Below are positions 1-5,479 of a stretch of DNA of 7,441 nt, in pieces. Source of the DNA: Chloroflexota bacterium (GTDB taxonomy: Bacteria > Chloroflexota > Dehalococcoidia > DSTF01 > JACRBR01). The stretch covers positions 1-7,441 of the forward strand of contig JAKAMA010000112.1 of NCBI GenBank assembly GCA_021813085.1, read 5' to 3'. Under the pieces are notes generated by a model that saw nothing but the letters and a program-made list of their open reading frames with translations, was not told where the DNA came from and ran no database searches. Position 1 is the first letter of the stretch, and each line of letters begins with the position of its first letter. A program made the translations under genes and the position numbers.

Positions 1-585
1 GGAGCCGCCGATCCCCAGCACGAGCGCGGGCGGCACGAACAGGCGCAGGTTCGTCCACGGGTGGTGCAGCGGCGACACGTAGCCGCCGATCGGCGCCGAG
101 TAGTTGAACAGGTACGACGGGATGATGATCAGCAGCGTCAGCAGGAAGAACTCCGGGATCGACGCGCCAAACACCGCGAAGACGCGCACCGCGTAGTCCA
201 GCACGCTGTTGCGGTACATCGCCGAGAGGACGCCGAAGGTGATGCCCGTGATCGCGCTCACGACCAGGCTCAGGAAGACGATCTCGAAGCTCGCCGGAAA
301 CCGCCGTATGAACTCGCTGCGGATGGGCGCCTGGCTCTGATACGTCGTCCCGAAGTCACCCCGCAGCGCATCGCCCACCCAGTTCAGGTACTGCCGCCAG
401 ATCGGATGGTCGAGGCCGAGCTGGGCGTGGATCGCCGCGACCTGAGCCTTCGTCGCCCCCTGGCCGGCGATCACCAGCGCCGGGTCCTGCCCCGGCAGCA
501 CGCGCAGGATGATGAACGTCAGCAGCGAGATCGCGAAGACGATGATCGGCAGGAAGGAGAGCCGGCGCAGCGCGTACCGCCACAT
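1..585 (-). CDS. DppB-type ABC transporter permease, 3' end cut by window edge
   Basis: This is the first membrane subunit of a peptide/nickel-type (family 5) ABC importer. It forms half of the cytoplasmic-membrane channel that accepts substrate from the solute-binding protein encoded just upstream. The 195 visible residues open with the typical MWRYALRRLSFLPII start: a basic N-terminus, then a membrane helix at about 10-30 ending in VLPGQDPA. The periplasmic segment contains LGLDHPIWRQYLNWV (56-70) and GDFGTTYQSQAPI (76-88), which match the family pattern GD(L/F)GxS...PV. Further helices lie at about 100-124 and 132-160. The EAA loop and C-terminal helices fall outside the window. The ATG at 585 starts 20 nt after the binding-protein stop, so the two are probably cotranscribed; only a weak G-rich ribosome site precedes it. 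The family is certain. The substrate (peptide, nickel, sugar) cannot be read from the sequence, so no symbol is given. Confidence 0.95.
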   Translation of the reverse strand, partial: MWRYALRRLSFLPIIVFAISLLTFIILRVLPGQDPALVIAGQGATKAQVAAIHAQLGLDHPIWRQYLNWVGDALRGDFGTTYQSQAPIRSEFIRRFPASFEIVFLSLVVSAITGITFGVLSAMYRNSVLDYAVRVFAVFGASIPEFFLLTLLIIIPSYLFNYSAPIGGYVSPLHHPWTNLRLFVPPALVLGIGGS

Positions 586-605
586 CGTTCAGCCGCCCCG
601 CCCGT

Positions 606-2342
606 TCACGCCGGCTTGTCCAGCCACGTCGTCCGGTTGAACAGCCCGTACGAGCCGCGGCCGCTGATCGTGCCCTTCACGTACGCGTAGCGGCCGCCGT
701 AGCCGATCGGCGAGTAGATGTTCAGCATCGGCGCCCAGGCGTTGATGATCGCCCGCTGCGCGTCCATTACCTTCTGGATGCGCGCCGTCTCGTCCAGCTC
801 CTGCGCCGCCGCGAGGATCGCCGCATCGACCTTCGGGTCGTCGTAGCCCATGAAGTTGGAGCCGAAGCCCTTCGCCCCCAGGAAGAAGCGCAGCGGCAGG
901 TCCGGGTCCTCGTACGGGAGCTGGCGGAAGCACGTCATGTGGAACTGGCTCTGGCTCAGTGTGGTGGTGAGCCAGCGGACCAGGTCCTGCTGCGTGAGCT
1001 TCAGCTTGACGCCGCCCTTCGCGAACTGCCCCTTCAGCACTTCCGCCAGGTTCGCGTCCTCCGGCCGGTTCGAGAACTTCATCTCATGCGTCTGGTTGTA
1101 GTCGAACGCCGCCGCGTCGAGCAGCTTCTTCGCCTCCGCGACGTCGTGCTTGAAGTACTCCTGCATGGCCGGGTCGCTGTCCGGCAGCACGTAGCGCCTG
1201 TTCGCCGGCGGCAGCGGCCCGCAGCGCTGGCCACTGCCCTGCTCCAGCAGGTCGATCGCCTCACCCCGGTTGATCAGCAGGTTGAACGCGTGGCGGACGC
1301 GTTCATCGGTGAACGGCGGCTCGAACTTGAGCATCAGGCAGTCGAAGTCGCGGCCCAGGTCGCTGCCGGTGACGATCTTGTCCCCGAGCTGCTGCTGCGT
1401 CTGTACGGCGTCGTCCTTGCTCGCGAAGCCGATCGCGTCGAGGTCGCCGGCCTTGAACGCCGCGAGCGCGGCGTTGTCGTCCGTCACCACCTTGAAGTCG
1501 ATGCCGTCGAGGTACGGCTGGCCCTTGATCGACTTCGTCCCGGCGAACTGGCGGAAGTTCTGGAACTTCCGCAGCTTCGGGTTCGCCCCGTTGTCGTGGC
1601 TCTGCAGCACCCACTGCCCCGAGCCGATCGCCGTCTGGTGCAGCAGGTCGTCGTGGCCGTGCAGGATCTCCGCCGGCATGATCGAGCTCGTGATCGGCGA
1701 GCCCGCGTTCGATGACGTAAAGACCCACGCCCAGGGACGGTTCTGGGTGATCTTCACCGTGTGGTCGTCCGGCGCGACGATATCCGCCATCACGCCGTGC
1801 AGCCAGTCGAAGCCGATGCCCGTCTCCTCGCGGAACCGCTTGAAGCTCGCCACGACATCGCTCGCCAGCACCTTGCGGCCGTTCGCCGGCGCCTTGTCCT
1901 GGAAGACGGCGTCGCCGAGCGTCGCGATCACCGTCAGCGGGTCCGGCTGCTCGACCTTGGTCGCGAGGAAGAGCTCCGTGGTGCCGGTGTCCGTCGGTAC
2001 GTACCACATGTGGTCGAAGACGGTGAAGCCCAGGAACAGGCCCTGGATGAGCGCCAGGATCCCCGGGCCAAACGGGTCCACGTTCGGCATCACGGGGTCC
2101 TGGCGGACGCGCAGGATGCCGCCGAGATGGGTCGGCGGCCCGTCCTGCGTGCCGTCGTTGACCTTGGTCGTGGGCTGCGCCGCTGGCGTGGAGCTGCTGG
2201 CCGGCGCCAACGTGGTGCGCGAACAGCCAACGAGGCCGATCGCCGCCGCCGCCGCGCCGCCGACGGCAACGCCGCCGAGCAGGCGGCGGCGAGAGATACG
2301 GCCCTGCGTCCAGTACCGGAGTCCCAGGTCGCGCTCCGTCAC
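606..2342 (-). CDS. ABC transporter substrate-binding lipoprotein, family 5 (DppA/OppA-like)
   Basis: This is the extracytoplasmic substrate-binding protein of the importer whose permease follows. From the chosen GTG start it is 578 residues. The N-terminus carries a twin-arginine signal (SRRRLLGG, residues 17-24), an Ala/Gly-rich hydrophobic stretch (25-38) and a lipobox LVGC with the lipidated Cys at 40. A Ser/Pro/Thr-rich tether follows, then the family-5 fold. Recognisable parts are the FKRFREETG region, the AIGSGQWVLQSH turn, the FEPPFTDERVRHAFNLLINR segment typical of SBP_bac_5, and a C-terminal NIYSPIGYGG region. The start at 2342 was chosen because GAGG lies 5 nt upstream and because it gives a short leader to the Tat motif. 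In-frame GTG codons at 2348, 2363 and 2387 are alternatives, and the reading frame stays open as far as 2516. A strong candidate promoter lies at 2400-2428. The ligand is unknown; peptide is the default guess. Confidence 0.93.
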   Translation of the reverse strand: MTERDLGLRYWTQGRISRRRLLGGVAVGGAAAAAIGLVGCSRTTLAPASSSTPAAQPTTKVNDGTQDGPPTHLGGILRVRQDPVMPNVDPFGPGILALIQGLFLGFTVFDHMWYVPTDTGTTELFLATKVEQPDPLTVIATLGDAVFQDKAPANGRKVLASDVVASFKRFREETGIGFDWLHGVMADIVAPDDHTVKITQNRPWAWVFTSSNAGSPITSSIMPAEILHGHDDLLHQTAIGSGQWVLQSHDNGANPKLRKFQNFRQFAGTKSIKGQPYLDGIDFKVVTDDNAALAAFKAGDLDAIGFASKDDAVQTQQQLGDKIVTGSDLGRDFDCLMLKFEPPFTDERVRHAFNLLINRGEAIDLLEQGSGQRCGPLPPANRRYVLPDSDPAMQEYFKHDVAEAKKLLDAAAFDYNQTHEMKFSNRPEDANLAEVLKGQFAKGGVKLKLTQQDLVRWLTTTLSQSQFHMTCFRQLPYEDPDLPLRFFLGAKGFGSNFMGYDDPKVDAAILAAAQELDETARIQKVMDAQRAIINAWAPMLNIYSPIGYGGRYAYVKGTISGRGSYGLFNRTTWLDKPA

Positions 2343-2399
2343 ACCCACCTCGCTCGCATGCACATCCGCCGCCGTGACGGGCTTCACTGAATGGTGTTC

Positions 2400-2428
2400 A
2401 TTGTGCGGAGGGCGCCGCCCTCTGTCAA
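2400..2428 (-). promoter_or_regulatory. Sigma70-type promoter of the ABC importer operon with palindromic spacer
   Basis: Read on the minus strand, a perfect -35 box TTGACA (2428-2423) is followed by exactly 17 nt and a -10-like CACAAT (2405-2400). Transcription would begin near 2393, leaving about a 50-nt leader before the chosen GTG at 2342. The spacer contains a perfect palindrome, GAGGGCGGCGCCCTC (2408-2422): two 6-nt arms around 3 nt. A second small palindrome, TTCACTGAA (2383-2391), lies near the start site. Either could be an operator. The boxes and spacing are directly visible; promoter activity and regulator binding are inferred. Confidence 0.65.
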
Positions 2429-2476
2429 CCAGTATACGGCGCGGGATGTGGCGCTGGACGCGCTCGCCGGATGCAC

Positions 2477-2522
2477 CGTAGCGAAGGAGCTTCAGCTCCG
2501 TCCTCCGTAAGCGCACCAGACC
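2477..2522 (+). repeat. GTAG-footed hairpin repeat, family 2, copy A
   Basis: This is one of two direct copies 97 bp apart in the 300-bp gap between the importer operon and the small membrane gene. It carries GTAG (2478-2481), then a hairpin with arms GGAGC and GCTCC around TTCA (2486-2499), then a tail ending in GCACCAG. Over about 46 bp it matches copy B at 39 positions. The layout resembles REP elements. It lies upstream of the importer promoter, in the opposite orientation to the genes. Confidence 0.7.
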
Positions 2523-2573
2523 CCGTCCACACCCACGCGCCGAGCCACCATGTGCGCAAGGGAAGAGACGCGC

Positions 2574-2619
2574 CGTAGCGGAGGAGCTTCAGCTCCGACC
2601 CCCGCGAGGGCACCAGGCG
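2574..2619 (+). repeat. GTAG-footed hairpin repeat, family 2, copy B
   Basis: This is the second direct copy of the 46-bp repeat. GTAG lies at 2575-2578 and the GGAGC-TTCA-GCTCC hairpin at 2583-2596. The tail of this copy forms a second small hairpin, CCC-GCGA-GGG, which is broken in copy A. The 300-bp gap (2343-2642) otherwise holds only the importer promoter and leader; no further gene is supported there. Confidence 0.7.
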
Positions 2620-2642
2620 CCGGACGCCCGCACCCTCGCGCC

Positions 2643-2879
2643 TCAGTGATGCGCGTCCGGCGGCTGTTCCGGGCTCGGCGCCGCCAGCCCAAGCCGCCTG
2701 CGCACGAGATACGCGACCGAGCCCACGACGATCACCATGAACGCCGCCGCACCCAGCACGCCGAGCTGCACGCCGACACGCGAGCCGTCGTGCGCCGGCA
2801 CGGGCGTGGCCGCGGCCGCGCCGGCGGCCGGGCCGAGCAAGATGATCGCCACGAGCAACGCGGCGGCGAGCAATCGCAT
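2643..2879 (-). CDS. Small single-pass membrane protein of unknown function
   Basis: This is a 78-residue protein I do not recognise. It begins with MRLLAAALLVAIILLGP, a signal peptide or first membrane helix (about 2-20) ending in an Ala-rich stretch with possible cleavage near AAAA-TP (21-26). A short polar loop follows, then a second hydrophobic segment (about 35-59, VGVQLGVLG to AYLV), then a positive stop RRR (60-62) and a Pro-rich tail ending in two His. The positive-inside rule puts the tail in the cytoplasm. The start is well supported: AGAGGAGAG lies 7 nt before the ATG. It begins 75 nt after the upstream two-helix protein gene and is probably the last gene of that group. A shadow ORF is unlikely given the ribosome site and the coherent hydrophobic pattern. 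Confidence 0.7.
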   Translation of the reverse strand: MRLLAAALLVAIILLGPAAGAAAATPVPAHDGSRVGVQLGVLGAAAFMVIVVGSVAYLVRRRLGLAAPSPEQPPDAHH

Positions 2880-2954
2880 CCTTCAGCTCTCCTCTCTCCC
2901 TCGGGCCCTTCGCCCGCCCGCAATCCTAGCACGGTGCGGGAGCGCGATCGACGG

Positions 2955-3389
2955 CTATGTCAGCGTCCCGGGCGGCCGGTCGATCGGATGCACCGAGACG
3001 ACCGTCAGCGTGTGCGGGAAGTGGACGATCTTGACGTACATCTGCTCGTCGACGTGGATCCAGTCCTCCGGCCGCAGCCGGAAGACCGTGCGCCCGACGG
3101 TCAGGTAGTAGCTGTCCATGGCGATGATCAGGTCGGCGCGCTTCCACTTCCGCACGACCACCCCGTCCGTCTCGGCGAGCCGGGCTTCGAAGTCGCGGAC
3201 GTGCTGCGCCACCTGATAGACGAGCAGCAGCCCGACCACCACGACGAACGACAGCGTGACGAACGCCGCACCACCCGCACGCGCTTCGATGATGTAGGCG
3301 GCGACGGCGATGTCGACGACGAGCAGCGCGGCGTAGGTGAGGGCACTCCGCCGGAGCGACGCACGGGCGGCGGCGACCGGATCGTCCAC
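2955..3389 (-). CDS. Two-helix membrane protein with C-terminal soluble domain, unknown function
   Basis: This is a 144-residue protein translated from a GTG located 5 nt after the stop of the LysM gene, so translational coupling is likely; only a weak ribosome site is visible. The frame is open much further upstream, but that part overlaps the well-supported LysM gene in another frame, so the short start is preferred. Two adjacent membrane helices (about 17-35 and 41-60) form a hairpin. They are followed by a charged linker (QHVRDFEARLAETD) and a beta-rich soluble region (76-137) with WKRADLIIAMDSYYLTVGRTVFRLRPEDWIHVDEQMYVKI split across several strands. Both termini are predicted to be cytoplasmic. 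No catalytic motif is visible. Its tight linkage to the LysM protein suggests that they act together in the envelope, which is inference only. Confidence 0.75.
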   Translation of the reverse strand: MDDPVAAARASLRRSALTYAALLVVDIAVAAYIIEARAGGAAFVTLSFVVVVGLLLVYQVAQHVRDFEARLAETDGVVVRKWKRADLIIAMDSYYLTVGRTVFRLRPEDWIHVDEQMYVKIVHFPHTLTVVSVHPIDRPPGTLT

Positions 3390-3394
3390 CGGCG

Positions 3395-4009
3395 TTACGG
3401 CGTCGGCCTGGGGAGCAGCAGCTTCTGCCCCGGGTGCAGGACCGGGTTGGAGCCGCTCAGGCCGTTGAGGTTGATGATCGCGTTCTGGAACGCGACGATG
3501 TTGTCGCCCGGCGACAGATGCGCCTGCGCGATGCTCGCCACGGAATCGCCCGGCTGTACGACATACTCGATGAATGGCGATTGCGTCGCCGCGGGCGTCG
3601 CGCCGGCGCCCGCCGTCGCCTGTGGCGATGGCGTGCCGCTTACGGGCGTCGTACCCTCCGCTGTCGTCGTGGCGCCGCCCTGCGCGCTCGCCGTCGCCTG
3701 CGGCGTCTCCGCCGGCACGGTCGGCTGCGGCGTGCCGGACGACGCCGTCGCCGTCGGGCTGGAGCGCCCGACGATCACCGGCGCCGCGCCCTTCGTCTCG
3801 CCCGGAGGCCGCACGATCAGCACGACCGCCAGCGCCGTGCCGACGAGCATCACCAGCAGCGACCCGCGATACAGGTTGAACGACGGCAGCGCCGATGCCG
3901 GCTTGAGGCAGTCGGCGCAGTACTGGGCGTTGCCGTGGTCGTCGCAGTACGGCCTGGCGCAACGCTTGCAGACGTTGACCGGCGCGGCGTCGCAGGAGTA
4001 GCAGTTCAC
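3395..4009 (-). CDS. Zinc-ribbon / transmembrane / LysM-domain protein
   Basis: This 204-residue protein has three parts. Residues 3-34 hold a cysteine-rich module (Cys 3, 6, 14, 17, 22, 31, 34 and His 25) spaced as in two interleaved B-box-like zinc sites. Residues 48-66 form one membrane helix. A long Thr/Pro/Ala/Ser-rich linker (about 82-145) leads to a C-terminal LysM domain (149-200) starting YVVQPGDSVASIA and ending VLHPGQKLLLP. LysM binds the GlcNAc of peptidoglycan, so the C-terminus should face the cell wall and the zinc module the cytoplasm. The start is a GTG with AGGA 9 nt upstream, and residues 2-6 (NCYSC) belong to the first metal site. It lies 52 nt after rplL and 5 nt before the next gene. 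The domains are clear; the cellular role is unknown. Confidence 0.88.
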   Translation of the reverse strand: MNCYSCDAAPVNVCKRCARPYCDDHGNAQYCADCLKPASALPSFNLYRGSLLVMLVGTALAVVLIVRPPGETKGAAPVIVGRSSPTATASSGTPQPTVPAETPQATASAQGGATTTAEGTTPVSGTPSPQATAGAGATPAATQSPFIEYVVQPGDSVASIAQAHLSPGDNIVAFQNAIINLNGLSGSNPVLHPGQKLLLPRPTP

Positions 4010-4028
4010 CGGGGGAGATCCTACCAGA

Positions 4029-4048
4029 CGGCGCCCGGCCAGGCGCCG
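4029..4048 (-). terminator. GC-rich hairpin after rplL, possible weak terminator
   Basis: A perfect 7-bp stem (CGGCGCC and GGCGCCG around 6 nt) lies 13 nt after the rplL stop and before the ribosome site of the LysM gene. No U-run follows it, so it is not a canonical intrinsic terminator. It may partly separate rplL from downstream genes, stabilise the rplL mRNA end, or be another dispersed hairpin. Confidence 0.35.
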
Positions 4049-4061
4049 GAGGCTCGCGTGG

Positions 4062-4445
4062 TTACGCGAGCTCCGCGGTGGCGCCAGCCCCGACCAGCTT
4101 CGCCATCACGGCTTCCGCCTCCGCCTTGGCGATGCCTTCCTTCACGTTGACGGGCGCGCTCTCGACGAGGTCCTTCGCTTCCTTCAGCCCCAGCGTCGTC
4201 ACCTCGCGCACGGCCTTGATCACGTTGATCTTGTTCGCGCCCGCTTCCTTGAGGACGACGTTGAACTCGGTCTTCTCCTCTTCCGCCGCGGGGGCAGCGC
4301 CGGCGCCCGCCGCCGGTGCGGCCATCATCATCGCCGGCGCCGCGGCCGTGATGCCGAACTCCTCCTCGATCTTCTTGTTGAGGTCGCGGAGCTCGATGAT
4401 CGTCATGCCCTTGATGATGTCAAACGCTTCTTCAACCTTCGCCAT
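4062..4445 (-). CDS. rplL: Ribosomal protein bL12 (L7/L12)
   Basis: This encodes the acidic stalk protein of the large ribosomal subunit. Dimers bind the C-terminal helix of L10 and recruit and activate translational GTPases (EF-Tu, EF-G, IF2, RF3). At 127 residues it has the usual length. The N-terminal dimerisation/L10-binding region is at about 1-32 ([28 protein letters not shown]). A flexible Ala/Pro/Gly/Met-rich hinge follows (33-56), with a run of three Met. The globular C-terminal domain (58-127) has the signature [19 protein letters not shown] and VNVKEGI. The start is supported by AAGGAGGAGAGG a short distance before the ATG. The gene follows rplJ but is separated from it by 235 nt holding a hairpin-repeat array, an unusually long gap for this pair. 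Identity is certain. Confidence 0.98.
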   Translation of the reverse strand: MAKVEEAFDIIKGMTIIELRDLNKKIEEEFGITAAAPAMMMAAPAAGAGAAPAAEEEKTEFNVVLKEAGANKINVIKAVREVTTLGLKEAKDLVESAPVNVKEGIAKAEAEAVMAKLVGAGATAELA

Positions 4446-4491
4446 GTCGTCCCTCTCCTCCTTGGGCCCGTGCGGGCTGACTCACGTATGT

Positions 4492-4679
4492 TGGGCGCGG
4501 CACGCAGCGCCGCTACATCCTGGTGGGCGCGGCAAGCAGCGCCCCTACGCTCTGTGGGCGCGGCAAGCAGCGCCCCTACGCTGTGGGCGCGGCAAGCAGC
4601 GCCCCTACGCTGTGGGCGCGGCACGCGGCGCCCCTACATCCTGGTGGGCGCGGCACGCGGCGCCCCCGCACGCCGGGGT
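4492..4679 (-). repeat. Six-copy head-to-tail array of GTAG-footed hairpins between rplJ and rplL
   Basis: The core TGGGCGCGGC recurs on the plus strand at 4492, 4524, 4555, 4584, 4613 and 4645, giving periods of 32, 31, 29, 29 and 32. Each unit contains arms GGGCGC and GCGCCC around 8 nt; for example 4525-4530 pairs with 4539-4544. Read on the transcribed (minus) strand, five of the six units begin with GTAG directly at the foot of the hairpin, as in REP elements. Unit 1 has one broken arm pair, and unit 6 has lost the GTAG. Loops and linkers differ slightly between copies (TACATCCTG versus TACGCT), so the array is not freshly amplified. It fills almost the whole 235-nt rplJ-rplL gap, and the cotranscript would carry six consecutive stem-loops. 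Confidence 0.9.
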
Positions 4680-4680
4680 G

Positions 4681-5211
4681 CTACGCCGCTTCCGACTCGA
4701 GCTGCTCCGCCCGCGCGTCGACGAGGCGGGCGAAGCTCTGGATGCTGTCGTTGAGCAGCGTCGCCAGCCGCTGCACCGGCGAGACGAAGGCGCCCGCGAG
4801 CTGGCCGATGAGCTGCTCGCGCGACGGCAGCGCTGCCAGCTCGCCGACGATGCTGCCCGCGTGCACCGCGCCGTCGAGGTACGCCTTCTTCGGCGCGAAG
4901 GCGTTGCGCGCCGTCCGCGCGTAGTCCGCGACGGCCTTCGCCGGCGCGATGATGTCGCCGTACCCGAACACCACGAGGGTCGGTCCTTCGACGACCTGAC
5001 CCGCCACCGCCACGCCCGCCTGCTCCGCCGCGAGCTGGAAGAGGCGGTTCTTCACCACCCGCACCTCGACGTCCGCATCGCGCAGCGCCCGCCGCAGCGC
5101 CGTCATCTCCTTCACGCTCAGGCCGCGGTATTCGGCGCCGATGACGATCGAAGACCGCCCGACCAGCGCCTTCAGCTCGGCGACCGTCTCCTGCTTCTTG
5201 ACTGTGGGCAT
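4681..5211 (-). CDS. rplJ: Ribosomal protein uL10
   Basis: This encodes the base of the L12 stalk. It binds 23S rRNA together with L11 and carries L12 dimers on its C-terminal helix; with L12 it also autoregulates its own mRNA through the leader. It is 176 residues. The N-terminal domain shows the family signatures KKQETVAELKALVG, YRGLSVKEMTALRRALR and VEVRVVKNRLFQLA. The GPTLVVFGYGD strand follows at about 77-86. The C-terminal part (about 130-176) is the helical L12-binding tail. The ATG at 5211 is preferred over the in-frame GTG at 5217 because GGAGG lies exactly 5 nt before the ATG and would overlap the GTG initiation site. An L10 leader and attenuator lie upstream, and the repeat array begins right after the stop. 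Confidence 0.98.
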   Translation of the reverse strand: MPTVKKQETVAELKALVGRSSIVIGAEYRGLSVKEMTALRRALRDADVEVRVVKNRLFQLAAEQAGVAVAGQVVEGPTLVVFGYGDIIAPAKAVADYARTARNAFAPKKAYLDGAVHAGSIVGELAALPSREQLIGQLAGAFVSPVQRLATLLNDSIQSFARLVDARAEQLESEAA

Positions 5212-5308
5212 CGCCACCTCCGTCGGGCCCCGCGTCCCGGAGCCCGGGCCGCCTTCAGCCCGCGCCTACGGTCCGCCGGCCGGCTGCGCACCTGATGTCC
5301 CGTCGGGG

Positions 5309-5338
5309 CAACAAAGAACCCCTGCCTGCGACAGGGGC
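5309..5338 (-). terminator. Intrinsic terminator (attenuator) in the rplJ leader
   Basis: On the minus strand a 6-bp stem, CCCCTG with CAGGGG around a 7-nt loop (5319-5337), is followed directly by TTCTTTGTT. This is the shape of a Rho-independent terminator, and it lies about 100 nt before the rplJ start codon. It therefore controls rplJ rather than ending the gene before it. The stem is short but GC-rich. Its 3' half includes GCAGGCAGG, which can also pair with the GCCTGCC of the L10-binding element. Confidence 0.72.
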
Positions 5339-5430
5339 ACACGCGACACAGCCCGTAGGGCCGTGGTCTGACGTATCGTGCCTCGGCAGGCTGGATTATG
5401 TCCGGACGGACGCCTGCTGTCTCAAGCGTC
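5309..5430 (-). ncRNA. Ribosomal protein L10 leader RNA
   Basis: The 5' leader of rplJ matches the L10-leader pattern: GAGACAGCAGGC (5423-5412) pairs through GCAGGC with GCCTGCCGAGGC (5391-5380), the GA-bearing kink-turn element bound by the L10-L12 complex. Between the two strands is a small GTCC-loop-GGAC hairpin (5400-5411) and an ATAATCC bulge. A second 8-bp stem (5347-5365, one G-U pair, loop TAC) follows, then the attenuator. In Bacillus subtilis the L10(L12)4 complex binding such a leader promotes termination. The pairing is visible here; the function is inferred from the family. A hairpin CCCGG-AGC-CCGGG (5236-5248) lies just before the ribosome site. Confidence 0.82.
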
Positions 5431-5433
5431 GGG

Positions 5434-5462
5434 AGTGTACCGGGCGACCGGCCGCCGCACAA
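5434..5462 (-). promoter_or_regulatory. Candidate promoter of rplJ-rplL
   Basis: On the minus strand TTGTGC (5462-5457) and TACACT (5439-5434) are 17 nt apart, just after the stop of the upstream gene. Transcription would begin near 5427, immediately before the L10-binding element, which is where a leader promoter is expected. The boxes match consensus only at 3 and 4 of 6 positions, so support comes mainly from spacing and position. Confidence 0.5.
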
Positions 5463-5479
5463 GCGCGGTGCCCGCACCC

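Noticed and set aside
1270..2481. Plus-strand open frame of 403 codons opposite the solute-binding protein
   Set aside because: It is the antisense shadow of a recognisable family-5 binding protein and shows no domain or ribosome site.
2343..2516. Extending the solute-binding protein upstream to 2516
   Set aside because: The extension crosses the candidate promoter and one hairpin repeat and would place 58 extra residues before the Tat signal.
2900..2954. TAGGAT as a -10 box for the 78-residue membrane protein
   Set aside because: No reasonable -35 box lies 16-18 nt upstream, so cotranscription with the gene before it is simpler.
2550..4001. Long plus-strand open frame of 483 codons
   Set aside because: It runs antisense through three minus-strand genes that have ribosome sites and clear domains. 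Its product is Arg/Asp/His-rich low-complexity, as expected from the shadow of GC-rich codons.
4492..4679. CRISPR array, suggested by six repeats with about 30-bp period
   Set aside because: The units are nearly identical over their whole length, with linkers of only a few similar bases and no unique spacers; each unit is a self-contained hairpin.
5394..5399. CATAAT-type -10 box upstream of rplJ with TTGAGA as -35
   Set aside because: Spacing would be 19 nt, and the ATAAT sits inside the L10 leader element. The TTGTGC-17-TACACT pair upstream fits the leader start better.
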